Positions 20,009 through 31,793 of a stretch of DNA of 64,000 nt are shown here, piece after piece. The notes beneath the pieces are model-generated. The model saw nothing but the letters and a program-made list of their open reading frames with translations, was not told the DNA's origin and made no database searches. Each line of letters opens with the position of its first letter. The first letter of the stretch is position 1. This DNA is from Cylicocyclus nassatus (lineage: Eukaryota > Nematoda > Chromadorea > Rhabditida > Strongylidae), in contig CATQJL010000112.1 of the NCBI GenBank assembly GCA_958299035.1, positions 85,392,636 through 85,456,635 of the forward strand, read 5' to 3'. A program made the position numbers and the translations under genes.

Positions 20009-20121
20009 GACTGTGACACCCGCCGGGGCCCGAAGTGTATGTGTGCCAAGTTTGGTCCGGATCGGTTGAGAAATGGAATTCTCTATTCGGAACATACGGC
20101 GGAGCCGGGTAAGCCAGCTAG
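20009..20121 (+). mobile_element. Helitron-like 3' end fused to BEL fragment
   Basis: This matches the last 110 bases or so of the Helitron copy at 10044-10498, including ccggggcccgaagtgtatgt and the terminus GGGTAAGCCAGCTAG followed by T. BEL homology begins directly at its left edge. Confidence 0.65.
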
Positions 20122-21117
20122 TCTATTATAAAAGGCAAAGACTAAGCAAAAAAAACCTAGAAAACATTCACTCGAAAACTCACAAACTGTTGACGCAAAG
20201 TGTATCGCGTCTGCAGGGAGACAGACTATATTAAGCAGAAAATCTACTCGACTGTATATACATAGACAGGCAAAGTAATATTCAGCTTTACATGTAAAAT
20301 TAGCTACAAACAGGTGTAAAATTAGATAAAAACATTTTAAAATTAGCTACAACAACATAAAAACATGATTTTTCTGTACGTTACTTCTCTTCCCCGGGGA
20401 AAAGATTGTTCATGCTTCGGCCTTCGGAGATATATAAGTAGCTGGATATGACACGAAATTTGTTTTACGACGTTATCTCCATTCATTCAACTACATGCTG
20501 AAAGGTATCATAATGAGGCAATAAACGGGTTGTTAAACTATTAAGATGGAGTAATAGCCATAGAACACTATACCGTGCATTAGGGCAGAAGATACAGCCT
20601 CAAACGTAGACCTGTCTATGGTAGACAAATTTACAATGCATTCTTTTACAGCTTTCCCATCCATAAAAAAGAATTCGCAGCTGCGAACATACATCAAAAC
20701 TTAGCAGCTGCATTAGCTTTTACGTTTACCATCGCATCTATGCATTCTGTTCTCATTGGTTTTTTTGAATTGATAACATTTTTCTCCCATAGAAGATTAT
20801 ATGGATAACATGCCTAGTGTTTTGTGCAGCTCAAATAAAGTAAACATTCACACTCTAGGATGGGAATCTTGACGATATACGCAATTGCCGTTGTGGTGAT
20901 TGGAGCCGTAGAAAGGGCAAGTATACAATTTTTCTCGTAGATTTTTGCCGCATGAACACTGAAATATGACACTACCTTATATAATTTCAAGTGCATGATA
21001 TATTACTTTCGTCTCTATTGACGAATTAGAGTGCAAAAATTGTGCATATGACATCTTTCATCTTCACATACGAAAAGAAAATGCTGCACATAACTGCGTA
21101 TGGCAAGATCAAACTTA
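20122..21117. other. Intergenic, no gene; diverged Helitron 5' end near 20295
   Basis: Segment 20204-20266 (gtctgcaggg...tctactcgac) is an inverted, diverged match of 15068-15117. On the - strand, tgtaaagctgaatatta near 20280-20300 resembles the Helitron 5' start. The rest has no recognised content. Confidence 0.35.
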
Positions 21118-21827
21118 GGGCCGCATGCACTAACATCCCCGCGGGGAGGGGATCGCAGCTTAAAAGAAAGCTTTATATTTCAAAACTCCAGATACCTGGA
21201 TTTCACTTGTGTACCTATCCGTAAGTATTCCTACTACCCTTCACTATGAACATGTTGAAGAGGAGCGAGAAGCTGTACAAACCACATTTTCCAGCTTTTG
21301 CATGATCCCTGATGATCCGCGGCGCTTTTCTTTAAGGTCATTTTTCTTTCTCCGTAGTTAACGGAAAACCTCCAAAGTTGTGCATATTATCTAAACCGAC
21401 AGTGCTAAGCATGTTGCTGTTAAAACCAAATGATGTTTTGAAGTCATGAAATTTTCGATGATCCACAGATCGAAATTTGAGGTTTACCGAAAAATTCGAC
21501 ATTTTTAAAACTCATTTGTTCTCATCAGCAACATGCTTAGCACTGTTGTGTTAGATGTTCAGTACAACTTTGGAAGTTTTTTGTTAACTTCGGAGAAAGA
21601 AAAATGACTTTAAAGAAAAGCGCCGGAGATCGTCAGGGATCATACAAAAGCTGGAAAATGCGGTTTGTACAGCTTCTCGCTCCTGTTCAACATGTTCATA
21701 GTGAAGGGTAGTAGGAATACTTACAGATAGGAACACAACGTGAAATCCAGGTATCTGGAGTTTCGAAATATAAAGCTTCCTTTTAAGCTGCGATCCCCTC
21801 CCGCTGGGATGTTAGTGGATGCGGCCC
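21118..21827. mobile_element. Harbinger-type palindromic MITE, 710 bp
   Basis: The arms are near-perfect inverted copies. The ends read GGGCCGCATGCACTAACATC and its complement, each bordered by TTA, the usual PIF/Harbinger target. No transposase is encoded. Relics of Harbinger transposases at 41458 and 47078 show that the superfamily was active in this genome. Confidence 0.7.
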
Positions 21828-23785
21828 TTAGAGTGTGCAATAAAACGGACGCGCAACAGTCCAAGGTCAATAATCCTATATAGAGAGATATATACTTGCC
21901 AATACATGTACTACGCAAATATCAGGTTTATGCACTTTTACGATGCTCAAACAGAACACTAATCAACTTACTTGATAGGCTCTTTGTTATGACATCAAAA
22001 GTAGAATTTTAAAATACCTTTTGAAAAATCAACATGAAACAAAATCAGTAAGTCAGTTCAAAAAAATTAGAATTCGTAACGTTCGCAGAGGCATCCACTT
22101 TCTCTTAGCTAAAAAAAGCATGTCATAGGACTTAAACCAAACATAAATTCAAATCCTAGTAGACGTTTCAGCAATCTTGGTGGCTATCGAAAAACCACTT
22201 CTTGGTACTTTTCTTATTCGTCTTGTATCGTTGCCCTATGCCCTTAAACAATTGTGGCTCAAGAGCCGTCAGAAAGCGCAGAACTTGCTCTTCCTATTAC
22301 GTATCAAACCATTAGATTTCAACGAAGCTAAATGAAGAAATAAAATTTCAAAACATTAGATTTCAACGCAAAAATTATAAGAATTCCGGAAAGTGTTCGG
22401 AATACACCTCACTTCCATTTTTCAAAAAAAAAAGCTCTTGCCCTTCATAGTTTTCTCTTTTCGTCGTCTTCATCGATTCTTGATTTCGTCAAATTTTTAA
22501 ACTTAAGTTGGAAAAACCCGATTTTTAGAAGTGCCGCCATGGTGTGTCTGTGCCTATATATCTTTGATTCAACTGGTTTAGCTCCGTCAGGGCAGGCCGC
22601 TCGCGCCCGCGACCACCTGCGTCTCTCGCGCGCGAGTGCTCTTGATCATTACCTAGCCTTAATTAGGTCACGAAGCCCGCCTTTGCCGAAGCTCAGCCAG
22701 TTGAATCAATTGTATGTGTTCGTTTGAGGGCTCTCATAGAAAATTATTTTGAATTCTCCTGAATTTTATAGCTTTCAGACTGAGGAATGGTTGTTCTCGT
22801 GTGCTGTTCGAGGAGGACGCGCAGGAGGAACCAAAGGCCTAGCCGGCAGTTTCCGCAGGAGATAATTAGAGGCGCGAGCACTGCGCCGGAGATTTGGCCA
22901 GGATCCAAGAAAACTTGGCAGGAATCCATAAATGTTTTTAAGAAAACTTACCTGTAAATTTGCTGGGGAAAACTCTAGAGAAATAAGTGGGGCAGTTTTG
23001 TAATCTGCGTTTTCAGCCGCATTTATAGGAGAAATGAAAGCGGAATTCACTTTTCATTCACAGTTAATCTTTGAATATGAATATCCTCAGAAAAACATTA
23101 GCTACGTCGAAGTACTTACACTCATGTTTCAAGATTTTTAAGAATTATCGAATGTCAAGAAACCGAAGTCGTCAAATCGTGATGCTGAAAATCGGTAATA
23201 GAAAATTGAAGATTAAGAAATTGTTCACGAAATCTTGCTCGAATTCAAATCAAGAACCATCTGAAGACCATAATGGTAAATCTACAACTTACAGAAAATC
23301 TTACGTCAATTTGATGCAAATTCTCAGTTTCTGAAAGACTTCCAATTTGGTTCAAAACAATTTTGCAATCATTTAATTTATCAATTCAAGGTTTCATCTT
23401 GGACTGCTGACTTTAAGTTTACCTTCCCCTCCATTTTCCAACTCGAATAGTGAAAATTCTTTATGGCGAGTTTTTTTCGAATGACATTTATTTCATTAAG
23501 GGAAGCCATAAAAAGTGGATTTAAAAACTTTTACTCGTATTTCTCGTGCTTTTTTTCCAAGCAGAGTTATGAAATAGTTTTCATATGGTGTCCTTCAAGT
23601 TTCTTTGCAAAGTTGTTTTGGATCCTTACCGAATCCTCCCCACAGTGCTTGCGCTCTTAATTGCCTCCTGCGGATATGGCGGCAGGGCCTTTGGTTCCTC
23701 CTGCTACGCCGCCGCTGTTCGAAGTTGATTTTTGATGCTTTTTTCTTTTCTGCTCCTTGGGTGCAATCATGAGAGAGAATAAATA
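21828..23785. other. Intergenic, no gene recognised
   Basis: Chance ORFs only. A GC-rich patch with many CGCG steps lies at 22580-22640. Confidence 0.35.
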
Positions 23786-24010
23786 CAGGGCTTATCAAAC
23801 GCAGTATTGCTTGCATCAGCATCTTCACTCCCGCGCTGGATTCTGCATCTCTTTTGCGAACATGCTCTCTGATCACTTTCCCAGGCAAGCATGGGAAAGG
23901 CGGAGTCCCGATCGATTGGAAGTGATCAGAGAGCATGTTCGCGGAAGAGATGCAGAGTCCAGCGCGGGAGTGAAGAGCTGATGCAAGCGACACTGAGTTT
24001 GATAAGCCTA
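23786..24010. mobile_element. TA-flanked MITE (CAGGGCTTATCAA termini), copy 2
   Basis: A palindrome of about 225 bp with the same ends and TA flanks as 4456-4681. The arms around gaacatgctctctgatcac match closely. A short G-run follows at 24037-24048. Confidence 0.6.
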
Positions 24011-24579
24011 TACGTTCTAGGCAGAAGGGGCGGAGGAAGCGGGGGGGGGGAGAGGTTAGTTGATTATCTCCCGTTATCGATCGGCATCAATCTGCTGGTG
24101 CCAAGCTACGACTTAGAAAGCTTCATTCGTGTATAAGTAATTATTATTATTCTAAAGCATATCACAAAATCAATAATCACGTTTGACGCCTCTACGAACA
24201 TTTCCAAGCCTTGAACTATAACACGAAGGTGAATTATGAACAAAATGTTCTTACCTATATGTTTTTTTTACCTCGTGCTGATCGCAAACTTTGCTAAATG
24301 GACGGTGATTGGTGTACAGAGATAAATTAATGTCCTAAATACGAAGTTGGCAGTCATTCGCAAATTTAATAAAAACTTTTGAATAGTCGTACTTCCTTCT
24401 ATAATACATGGAAAGCTCAAAAGACTGCAAGCAGCATAGGAAACTATAGCGTAAAAATGGGGTAGAGGGTTCTGCCACGGTAAACAAAAAGACGCAACTG
24501 GAGTTCAACAGTTTGACAGGCGTTTCACACTCTTGCCACACAAATAACCAGAATTCTCCACTGCTACAACTAGGTGGCA

Positions 24580-24720
24580 AGCCCGGCGCCACTTCCTGAA
24601 GAGTATGTGTGCACAGTCTGCTCCGGATCGGTAAAAGTTTCTATTCGACGTATACGTACATACATATAGACGAACACATAGACACACAGGCAAGCAAACA
24701 TTCAGCTTTTTTTATGCAGA
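24580..24720 (-). mobile_element. Helitron-like 5' fragment
   Basis: On the - strand it begins with TC followed by tgcataaaaaaagctgaatg and continues through a diverged version of the family's left half (tccggagcagactgtgc). The 3' half is absent. Confidence 0.45.
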
Positions 24721-25023
24721 TTAGAAGCTTCCGTTGGCTGAAACGATTGGGTATCTGATAGAAAGAAAAGATGACCCAGAAGATTGTACTGATTGGAGTG
24801 GTGCAAAAGGCAGGCCACTGAGCGGCTTTTCTTCATATCCCCTCCTGTTTTTTGTCTCTACTGGCATGGCAGCTTCCTGCGTAGGCCTTAGGGTTTTTTG
24901 TTTATCTAGAGGTTTTTTATTTATCTGTTGTTTATGAGCTCGTTCAGTTTTTGTGACCAGTAAAAATGGGATGCACGATGTGGACATTCTGATTGATCTC
25001 CTCTATGTTAGTTTGCATATACT

Positions 25024-25598
25024 CAGAAAATCGCAGGGGTAGGCGGCCATGCGATTTACAAGCAAGCGGACACCGGAAAAGTAGTTCGCTGGTTTTTTGT
25101 GGTCCGTTTGCAGATATTCGGAGGATTGACCATTTTTTAGAGAAACGCTCGGAGATCAATGGCGGCATTCTCATGGCTTAGTTGCGGCCCAGTAGTCGCA
25201 TTCTCGCGGACTTTCCGCGAGAATATGCAAAATTATTGAGCGCGCACGATCTTTTGTGAAGGACCGCACAAACCAAAGGTACCTTCCGCGTAGAGAAAGT
25301 ACCCCAAATTCGGGTAATCGAACCGTCGATGACACCTCTGCAATATAGAGTCTTACCTTTGCTCATCGTACGCCCGAAACTGTGTTGAGAGTCTGAGAAC
25401 TTGCTGGTAGTTTGGGCAGCGCGCGCTGGAAGAAATTATTTGCTAATAGCTTGCAGAAAATTTTGTATTGCTATCAGGTGGCAGAATATGCGACAGCAAA
25501 AGAACCGCCCGCTGAAGTTTTGGCAACGCCCCGAAATTCTGCTGACCGTCTGCAGAAAAGCGCAAGTCTACGGTACGCCTGCCCCCGGCGAACATCTG
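25024..25598 (-). mobile_element. Unclassified TIR element, copy 2
   Basis: Inverted relative to 6659-7226, with matching ends (cagaaaatcgc / ccggcgaacatctg) and shared interior blocks around tcgcggactttccgcgagaa and ggtaccttccgcg. It sits directly upstream of astacin gene B. Confidence 0.55.
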
Positions 25599-25673
25599 AG
25601 TAGGTATTCAGAAGCTAAACTGCGGGGCAAAGATTTTTACCTCATAACCACCTATCCTTGTCGATTCCCTAAG

Positions 25674-25761
25674 TGAGCGAAAATTTGACTGTTAAGGGTC
25701 CATTCATCACCTTTCTGAATCGATCAAATGGAGACATCGCACAACTACATAAGCTCTACAC
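25674..25761 (+). CDS. Possible prodomain exon of astacin B
   Basis: An open 88-bp stretch between ccctaag and gtaagg, encoding [17 protein letters not shown] at its end. Its phase fits the next exon (ac plus g). Identity as prodomain rests only on position and phase. Confidence 0.4.
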
Positions 25762-28700
25762 GTAAGGTTTTGCCTTTTCCAATTCGAAGAAATAAACTTA
25801 CAGCCATTCTTTGTATTCATGTCTCTCCACCTTTTGACATAGGGATGACAACGGAGTGATGCGAAATGCGCTTCCACCGACTTCGGAATTGAAGTGGGAT
25901 TATCTCAAAGATTACGATGGAAAGTACGTCATCCCTTATGTCATCAAAGGCACATACGGTAAGCACGTAACTTGGAGTGCTTGGACTAATAAAGTTTTGC
26001 TAGCAGATTGCAGAGACCTCTGAAAAAGAAATAATTCTACGAGCAATGACCAAAGTGGACAGAAACACATGCATTCGATTTCACACCAGATCTAATGAAA
26101 AAGATTACATCGAAATTCAAAATAATGAAGGAGAAGGGTAACTTTTATTTTTTCTTATGTTTTCAGTCTTTCTTGATTCGTTCTTTAAAGGCAGTGGACA
26201 GGCAGAATGGACCCCTGTCCGATTTCGGTAGCGTTGGGTAGTAGACCCCTCAAGTACACCGTAGCCCCAACCCCACCCTCTAAATTATGCACTGAGTCCT
26301 GTAATGAAGCTTCAAAACTCCACCAGCCCCGCCCACTTCCATTGAGTGGGCGGGGCTGGTGGAAGTTTGAAGCGGATTTTCGGGAATCAGCGCATAAAAT
26401 GGAGGATGGAGTTGGGGCTACGGTGTACTTGAGGGGTCTACTACCCAACGCTACCGAAATCGGACAGGGGTCCATTCTGCCTGTCCACTGCCTTTAAGAG
26501 AAACATAGGTTTGCTCGCAAGTAATGCTCTAATCGTAAGCGCTTCGCCAGCGCTCGCGCAGAGGTCTCGCCGCGACACTTGGCCCGCATACCGTTCTGAG
26601 GGATTAAAGCAGAAGGAGATGATGTTTTTGCAGGAAACATTGGAGCTAGAAAGCGATCGCGAAGCTAAACACCTATCAATCCAACAAAATGTGGTGATCG
26701 TCCAACCCCTCTCTTCAAACACTTTTTTTGCCACAGCCAGTGTCACAACGTTAAATATAAGTAATACTCCTTTCCCTCTCAACTTTTACCTCGGCTCCTC
26801 TGTTTCTCTTCCACACTTCAGATACAACTGCATCACCCAAATCCATACTCAACAAAAGAGCGAAATACGCTCCTGCCAAATCTTACTTCTGAAAATTGTG
26901 CTCCAATATAACAAATGACTTATTTGCAACGAACAGGCAATGTCTAATACTAAATTTAGGGTGTATAATTTTAAATAGGGAGTTGAAACAATGTATGAGG
27001 TGTACTTCGCATCTCCTCAAATAATTTTGATTTACTTGAGGTTTTCCTATCAAATCTACATTTTGGTTCCTAAACGGCTTTCCCCTCTCCTGTCCGCTTA
27101 GTCACAGCATCAAAAAAAGGAACGGCTGCGCAACCTTGTCCTAGCGCACACTGGTGCGCGCAAGACAACATGGCGTCAAAGCAAGTAAAAGCTCAACGTT
27201 TGCTCTCAATGTGTCTGACGTGCTGTCTTACTCAGGTGCACTTTCCACCAAGATTCATACCTCGCACGGCGGCCGCTTTGCAGCGCACGCCGCGCTCATT
27301 TTATGACCCTTCAAAGGTCTCCGTTGCTAAAGTGGCACAGCGCCATAGGGGGAGGAGGGGTTGGGTGGGGGGGGGGGGTGGGAGAGGGGTTGTGCGGGGG
27401 GGGGGGTGGCGACAGATACATGAGTCAAGGCCATAAATAGCACTGCACCAAGAATGCTGAAGGGGGTGGCTCTTAAACTGGTAAATGTTACGGTGCGGCA
27501 ACGCCTTGCGAATTTTGCAAGACTACGTCATGACCGCTCCCGCACTTTCTGATATGCTTCTCTTTCTCCCTCACCCCGCGAAAGTAAAACAAAGAATTAT
27601 GAAGGAGATTGCTTACATGTACTTTTTATTCATCTCTTAAAGTAAAAGATACTACGGAGGTCACTTCTATTTTGTGACTCCTCGCATCTATGTTGCTGCT
27701 GAGAACCCTCAAATGTACAGTTCCATCGGGATCGGGCCGAACCGTCGGCGTAATTTTGCGCGCTCGCAGCGCTAGCGGTCTGCGCTGCATGTGCGCGCTG
27801 TCAAAGAGAGCAAAAGGATTGCAGAGAGAGCAGAGAAGCAGGCCATGGGCATAGCCGCGAAACCCTAGCGCGAGCGGACTCCCGCCCTGACACTTTTGGC
27901 CTGATTGGGATTGGGGCAGACTATATGCTGCCTTTTCCAAAAGAGTGTTACTTCGTAGACGTTTGTGAAAACACTCTGAGGGGAAGGATAAGACGACAAT
28001 CCCAAAGAAAGAGTTGCGCCACTGCAAAGTAGAAACTGAAACGATTATTGAATTAGATTCCAAGGTTCGTAGCGTTTTTAGAAACCAACGAAATGGCGAA
28101 GATTGTCGAAGGTAACAGACAGTGCAATTTTTCTTGTTCTGCACAATTTTCTGCCAGTTTGATGACAGAGTCTCAACTCCATGGTACCAAAACTCAGCGG
28201 GTCTGGTTCTAAAATGTCATTTAATTAGCGCTTGAATTTGTTTCCAGAATCAAAAGAAGCGCCGTTTTATATCGTAAGAGAGCCGGACAAATGATTATGT
28301 TATGAGGAAGGTCTGGGAAAACGGTGGACATTGATATATCCTCCTGTCAGGTTTTGCTGTTTGCCGTACACAGCCATTAACGTGCAAAAAAAATTTTAAC
28401 GCGTGTAATAGTAGCTCTTTTTGATAATTTAAACAATATGCCGCAAAGCAGCCACTTCTCAGAAAAAGGAGGACGACAATGAAAGCGTATGAACTTTAGA
28501 ACGGCTTAGCCTAACATTTTGTTTGATGTCCCGAGATGCATTTCACTTGCTAAAACAGAATCTTATGGATACCAGTTTTGATATATGAGTTGATATGAGG
28601 ACACCGTATCAAAATTGCTACGCACGAATGCATTGATATAGTAGAAGTTTCATGAATAATCGATTTTTGAAAATGCTAAAAAACCAACTCAAGTCAGTTG

Positions 28701-31700
28701 AATGTATTCGATATTCAAGCCACAAGAAGACTTACCTCCATGTTTTTCCTTTTCGTAATTCTAAGAAGATGAGATATTTTTTAAGATGTTACTCAACCGT
28801 AGGTCGCTACGGAGGAAAGAGCATCATGGTGTTAGAAGCGAGCAAGCTAGGATCGTGAGTTTTTCTAATAATCTCCGAATACATAGAAGTCGACAATTCG
28901 TTCAGTTGCATGCAAGAGCATACAGTGCTTCACGAGCTGCTGCACGTCGTTGGTTTGTGGCATGAACACATGCGTGAGGACAGGGACAAGTACATTACAA
29001 TACACTGGGAAAACATCCAAAAAGGCAATCATTCATGTAACTATGAAAACTCGTGCCGAACTTGCTCCTCCTAATTCGTCTCGTTATGTTTATCCATTTA
29101 CGTTATCAACAATCATCAAACTACTAGACCTTAGTACATTTTTTCTAAGGATTTAGTGGTTGATGGTCGAACTGCATACGTACTTCCAGGTGGTTTTATT
29201 GACAAATACAACTTTCGGTTAGCTATCAGTGAAAAAAGATAGCGCATTTATCGTGGTTCAGATATTCTTCAATTAGTGCAATCCACTCAGTTTAGCAGCC
29301 ACAGTTTCCTTCAACGAGTTATCCTTCCATTTTTCTTTTATCGTTGAGCATGACCAATATGCCAGAGTTAAATAAGCGAATGTTAGGCTGCGTTCATACT
29401 GATCCCGAAAACCGGGAACAGTTCCAGCAGAGCTTTCAGTTTGAGCACTGTGCTGGGATTGTTCCCGGACTTCGGGATCAGTGTGAACGCAGCCTTAGTG
29501 ATTATTGCTCGGCCAAGAGTATCTCACTAACCGCATTTTTGATCGAAGAATAATGTCTGTAAAAATCTGTCGGGAGGGAGGGGAAGAGGTGGATGGGCTG
29601 GAGGTTGGCCATACCTATATACCTAAATTACCGAAGTATTCTTTGCTAGTGATTTTTTGCCGAATAGGTTTTTTATGGTGGATCTTTATTGCCTGACATT
29701 TCGACAAGTATAGTCTTCTTTAAAGGCTTGAAAAAGAATGCAGTTTTGTATTTGTCTGTCTAAACGACCAAACGCCTCCTCAAACTTGCGAGCCCAGACC
29801 TTGTTTAGAGTCGGCGTACTGGGATACAATCCGAAGTAACAGTCACCAACCTTCGATCCACCGCTGAGCCAGTCAGCTCGCGCGATTATGACGGACATCA
29901 CTGAGGATTGCCCCAGTGAGTCAAAGATATATACACATAGTCTGCGGCTATAGTCGAAATAATGATACGAAGGGCAAGAGGTCATTTGTCATCGTCAAGC
30001 ATTCATTTTTATAGTTCATCTCCGGATTTCCGGCGGATAGGACGCTGCCTCCAAGGTCTTTCGTGCCGAGATTTCGGTCTCATATGCTAGTATCGTGCAT
30101 TTTGCGTTGATATTCACCTTTATGTGTCTCGGCTCTATGTTTTCCTAACGATGATGACATTGTCCCTCGCCTTTTGTTGGTCAGATGTTCTTTGATTTCT
30201 TTGATTCTAAAACTTAGTCTTCTTCCTGTCTCCCCTATATACGTCGCTCCACAGCATAGGCATCTCAACTGTAAACAGTGCCCTTCTTTGCGCAGTCACC
30301 TAAGTTTCCTTATGGGCAAACTGTGGGTGGTCCGTTAAGCATTCTGTGTTAACGCAAGCTATGATCGAACGCTTTTTAATGTTACTGCTAGGAATGTTGA
30401 CTAGCATACATTGTCCAACTGCGAGCAAATTCGAATGCCAGTTGTTCACTCCAATCGTTCGTTTTCGCCCGTATAGACTTCTGCAGCGGGTCTGTACATA
30501 TCGCGGATGAGAGAATGCTGTAGAACTGTAGGATATGCTGACATGGCGTGGACAAGGATGTTTTTAGAGCTTTCTTTTCTGTACCACTTGCTTCGAACAG
30601 CACCATTGGACAAACATATCTGGGTGTTTAGAAAAGAAAGTTAGCGCTATTCGGGGTTTCTCGTGTAAGTCCTATGTACTGCGCCTGCTGATACAGAATT
30701 CTAAAACACTCATCCATTTGTGTTGAGGGTGACAATGAAGCAGTCATCGATCTAATCGATATAGCGGCAGTACATTGATGGCAAGTGTGCTAATACTGGC
30801 TCGTCGATCTCACTCATAAAACAAATCGCCAGGACGGGGCGAGCATTTGACCCATCGCAAGTCCTCTAATCTGGGAATAGTAATTCCCAGTCCGCTGATG
30901 TAGCAGTACAAACATTCTTTAATTGAGGGTCAGTATGCTCAGTCCAAAAATGCTCAGTCTAAAAATGACCACGTTGGAGTGGTATTTGTCTAACATTTCG
31001 AAATAGCTTGCATAGCGGCATTGTTATGAACATTGTTAGTGCAGAGTGATGTTACGTGAACGATTCAAAACTCAAGGTTCAAAACTTCAAAACTTTGGTT
31101 CAAAACTTAGTTCAAAACTCATGCATCGTAGCCGCCTGACGAATTGTTGGGTGTTAAACAAATATGCTGGTACCTTTGCTAATAGTCAGGCTATAATTTT
31201 ATTGAAACCGCAATATTTAAACAGTGAGACCGCCTACACAGCTTATTACACAGTGCAATCAACGATCCACATCACGAGCGCAGTTGGACAACGAGGTAAT
31301 GCTGGCCACCATTCCTAGCAGTAGCATCAGAAAGCGTTTGATCAGAAACAGCTTGCGTTAACACAGAATGCTTAACGGACAACTCACAGCTTGCCCATAT
31401 GGAAACTTAGGTGACTGCGCAAAGAATGGTACTGTTTACAGTTGAGATGCTTATGCTGTGGAGCGACGTATATAGGGGAAACAAAGAAAGCTAACAAGGA
31501 AACCGTGTCGAGTCGAAGTGGCCTTTCCAAATGAGACCCATACTGCTTTGAAGGGTATCAAACGATGATACCAAATCTGCCTTCCAAATCTGCCAAGCGC
31601 CTCTGGACGCCGAGTTATGACCGTTCTTCGGAACGAAAAATGAATGCAGAATTCAGGTGAAATTGATTGTTACAATCTTTCCCGCGCTCAGATAAAGCAA

Positions 31701-31758
31701 TGCTAAGTATTAGCATCTTATATATAAAGCTGAATGTCTGTTTGTATGTATGTCTGTA

Positions 31759-31793
<35 letters not shown>

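Noticed and set aside
26185..26497. 96-codon ORFs on both strands with almost the same sequence
   Set aside because: Produced by the palindromic TTAA-flanked MITE read in both directions.
27626..28144. 172-codon - strand ORF
   Set aside because: GC-rich intron sequence antisense to astacin B, no domain or motif recognised.
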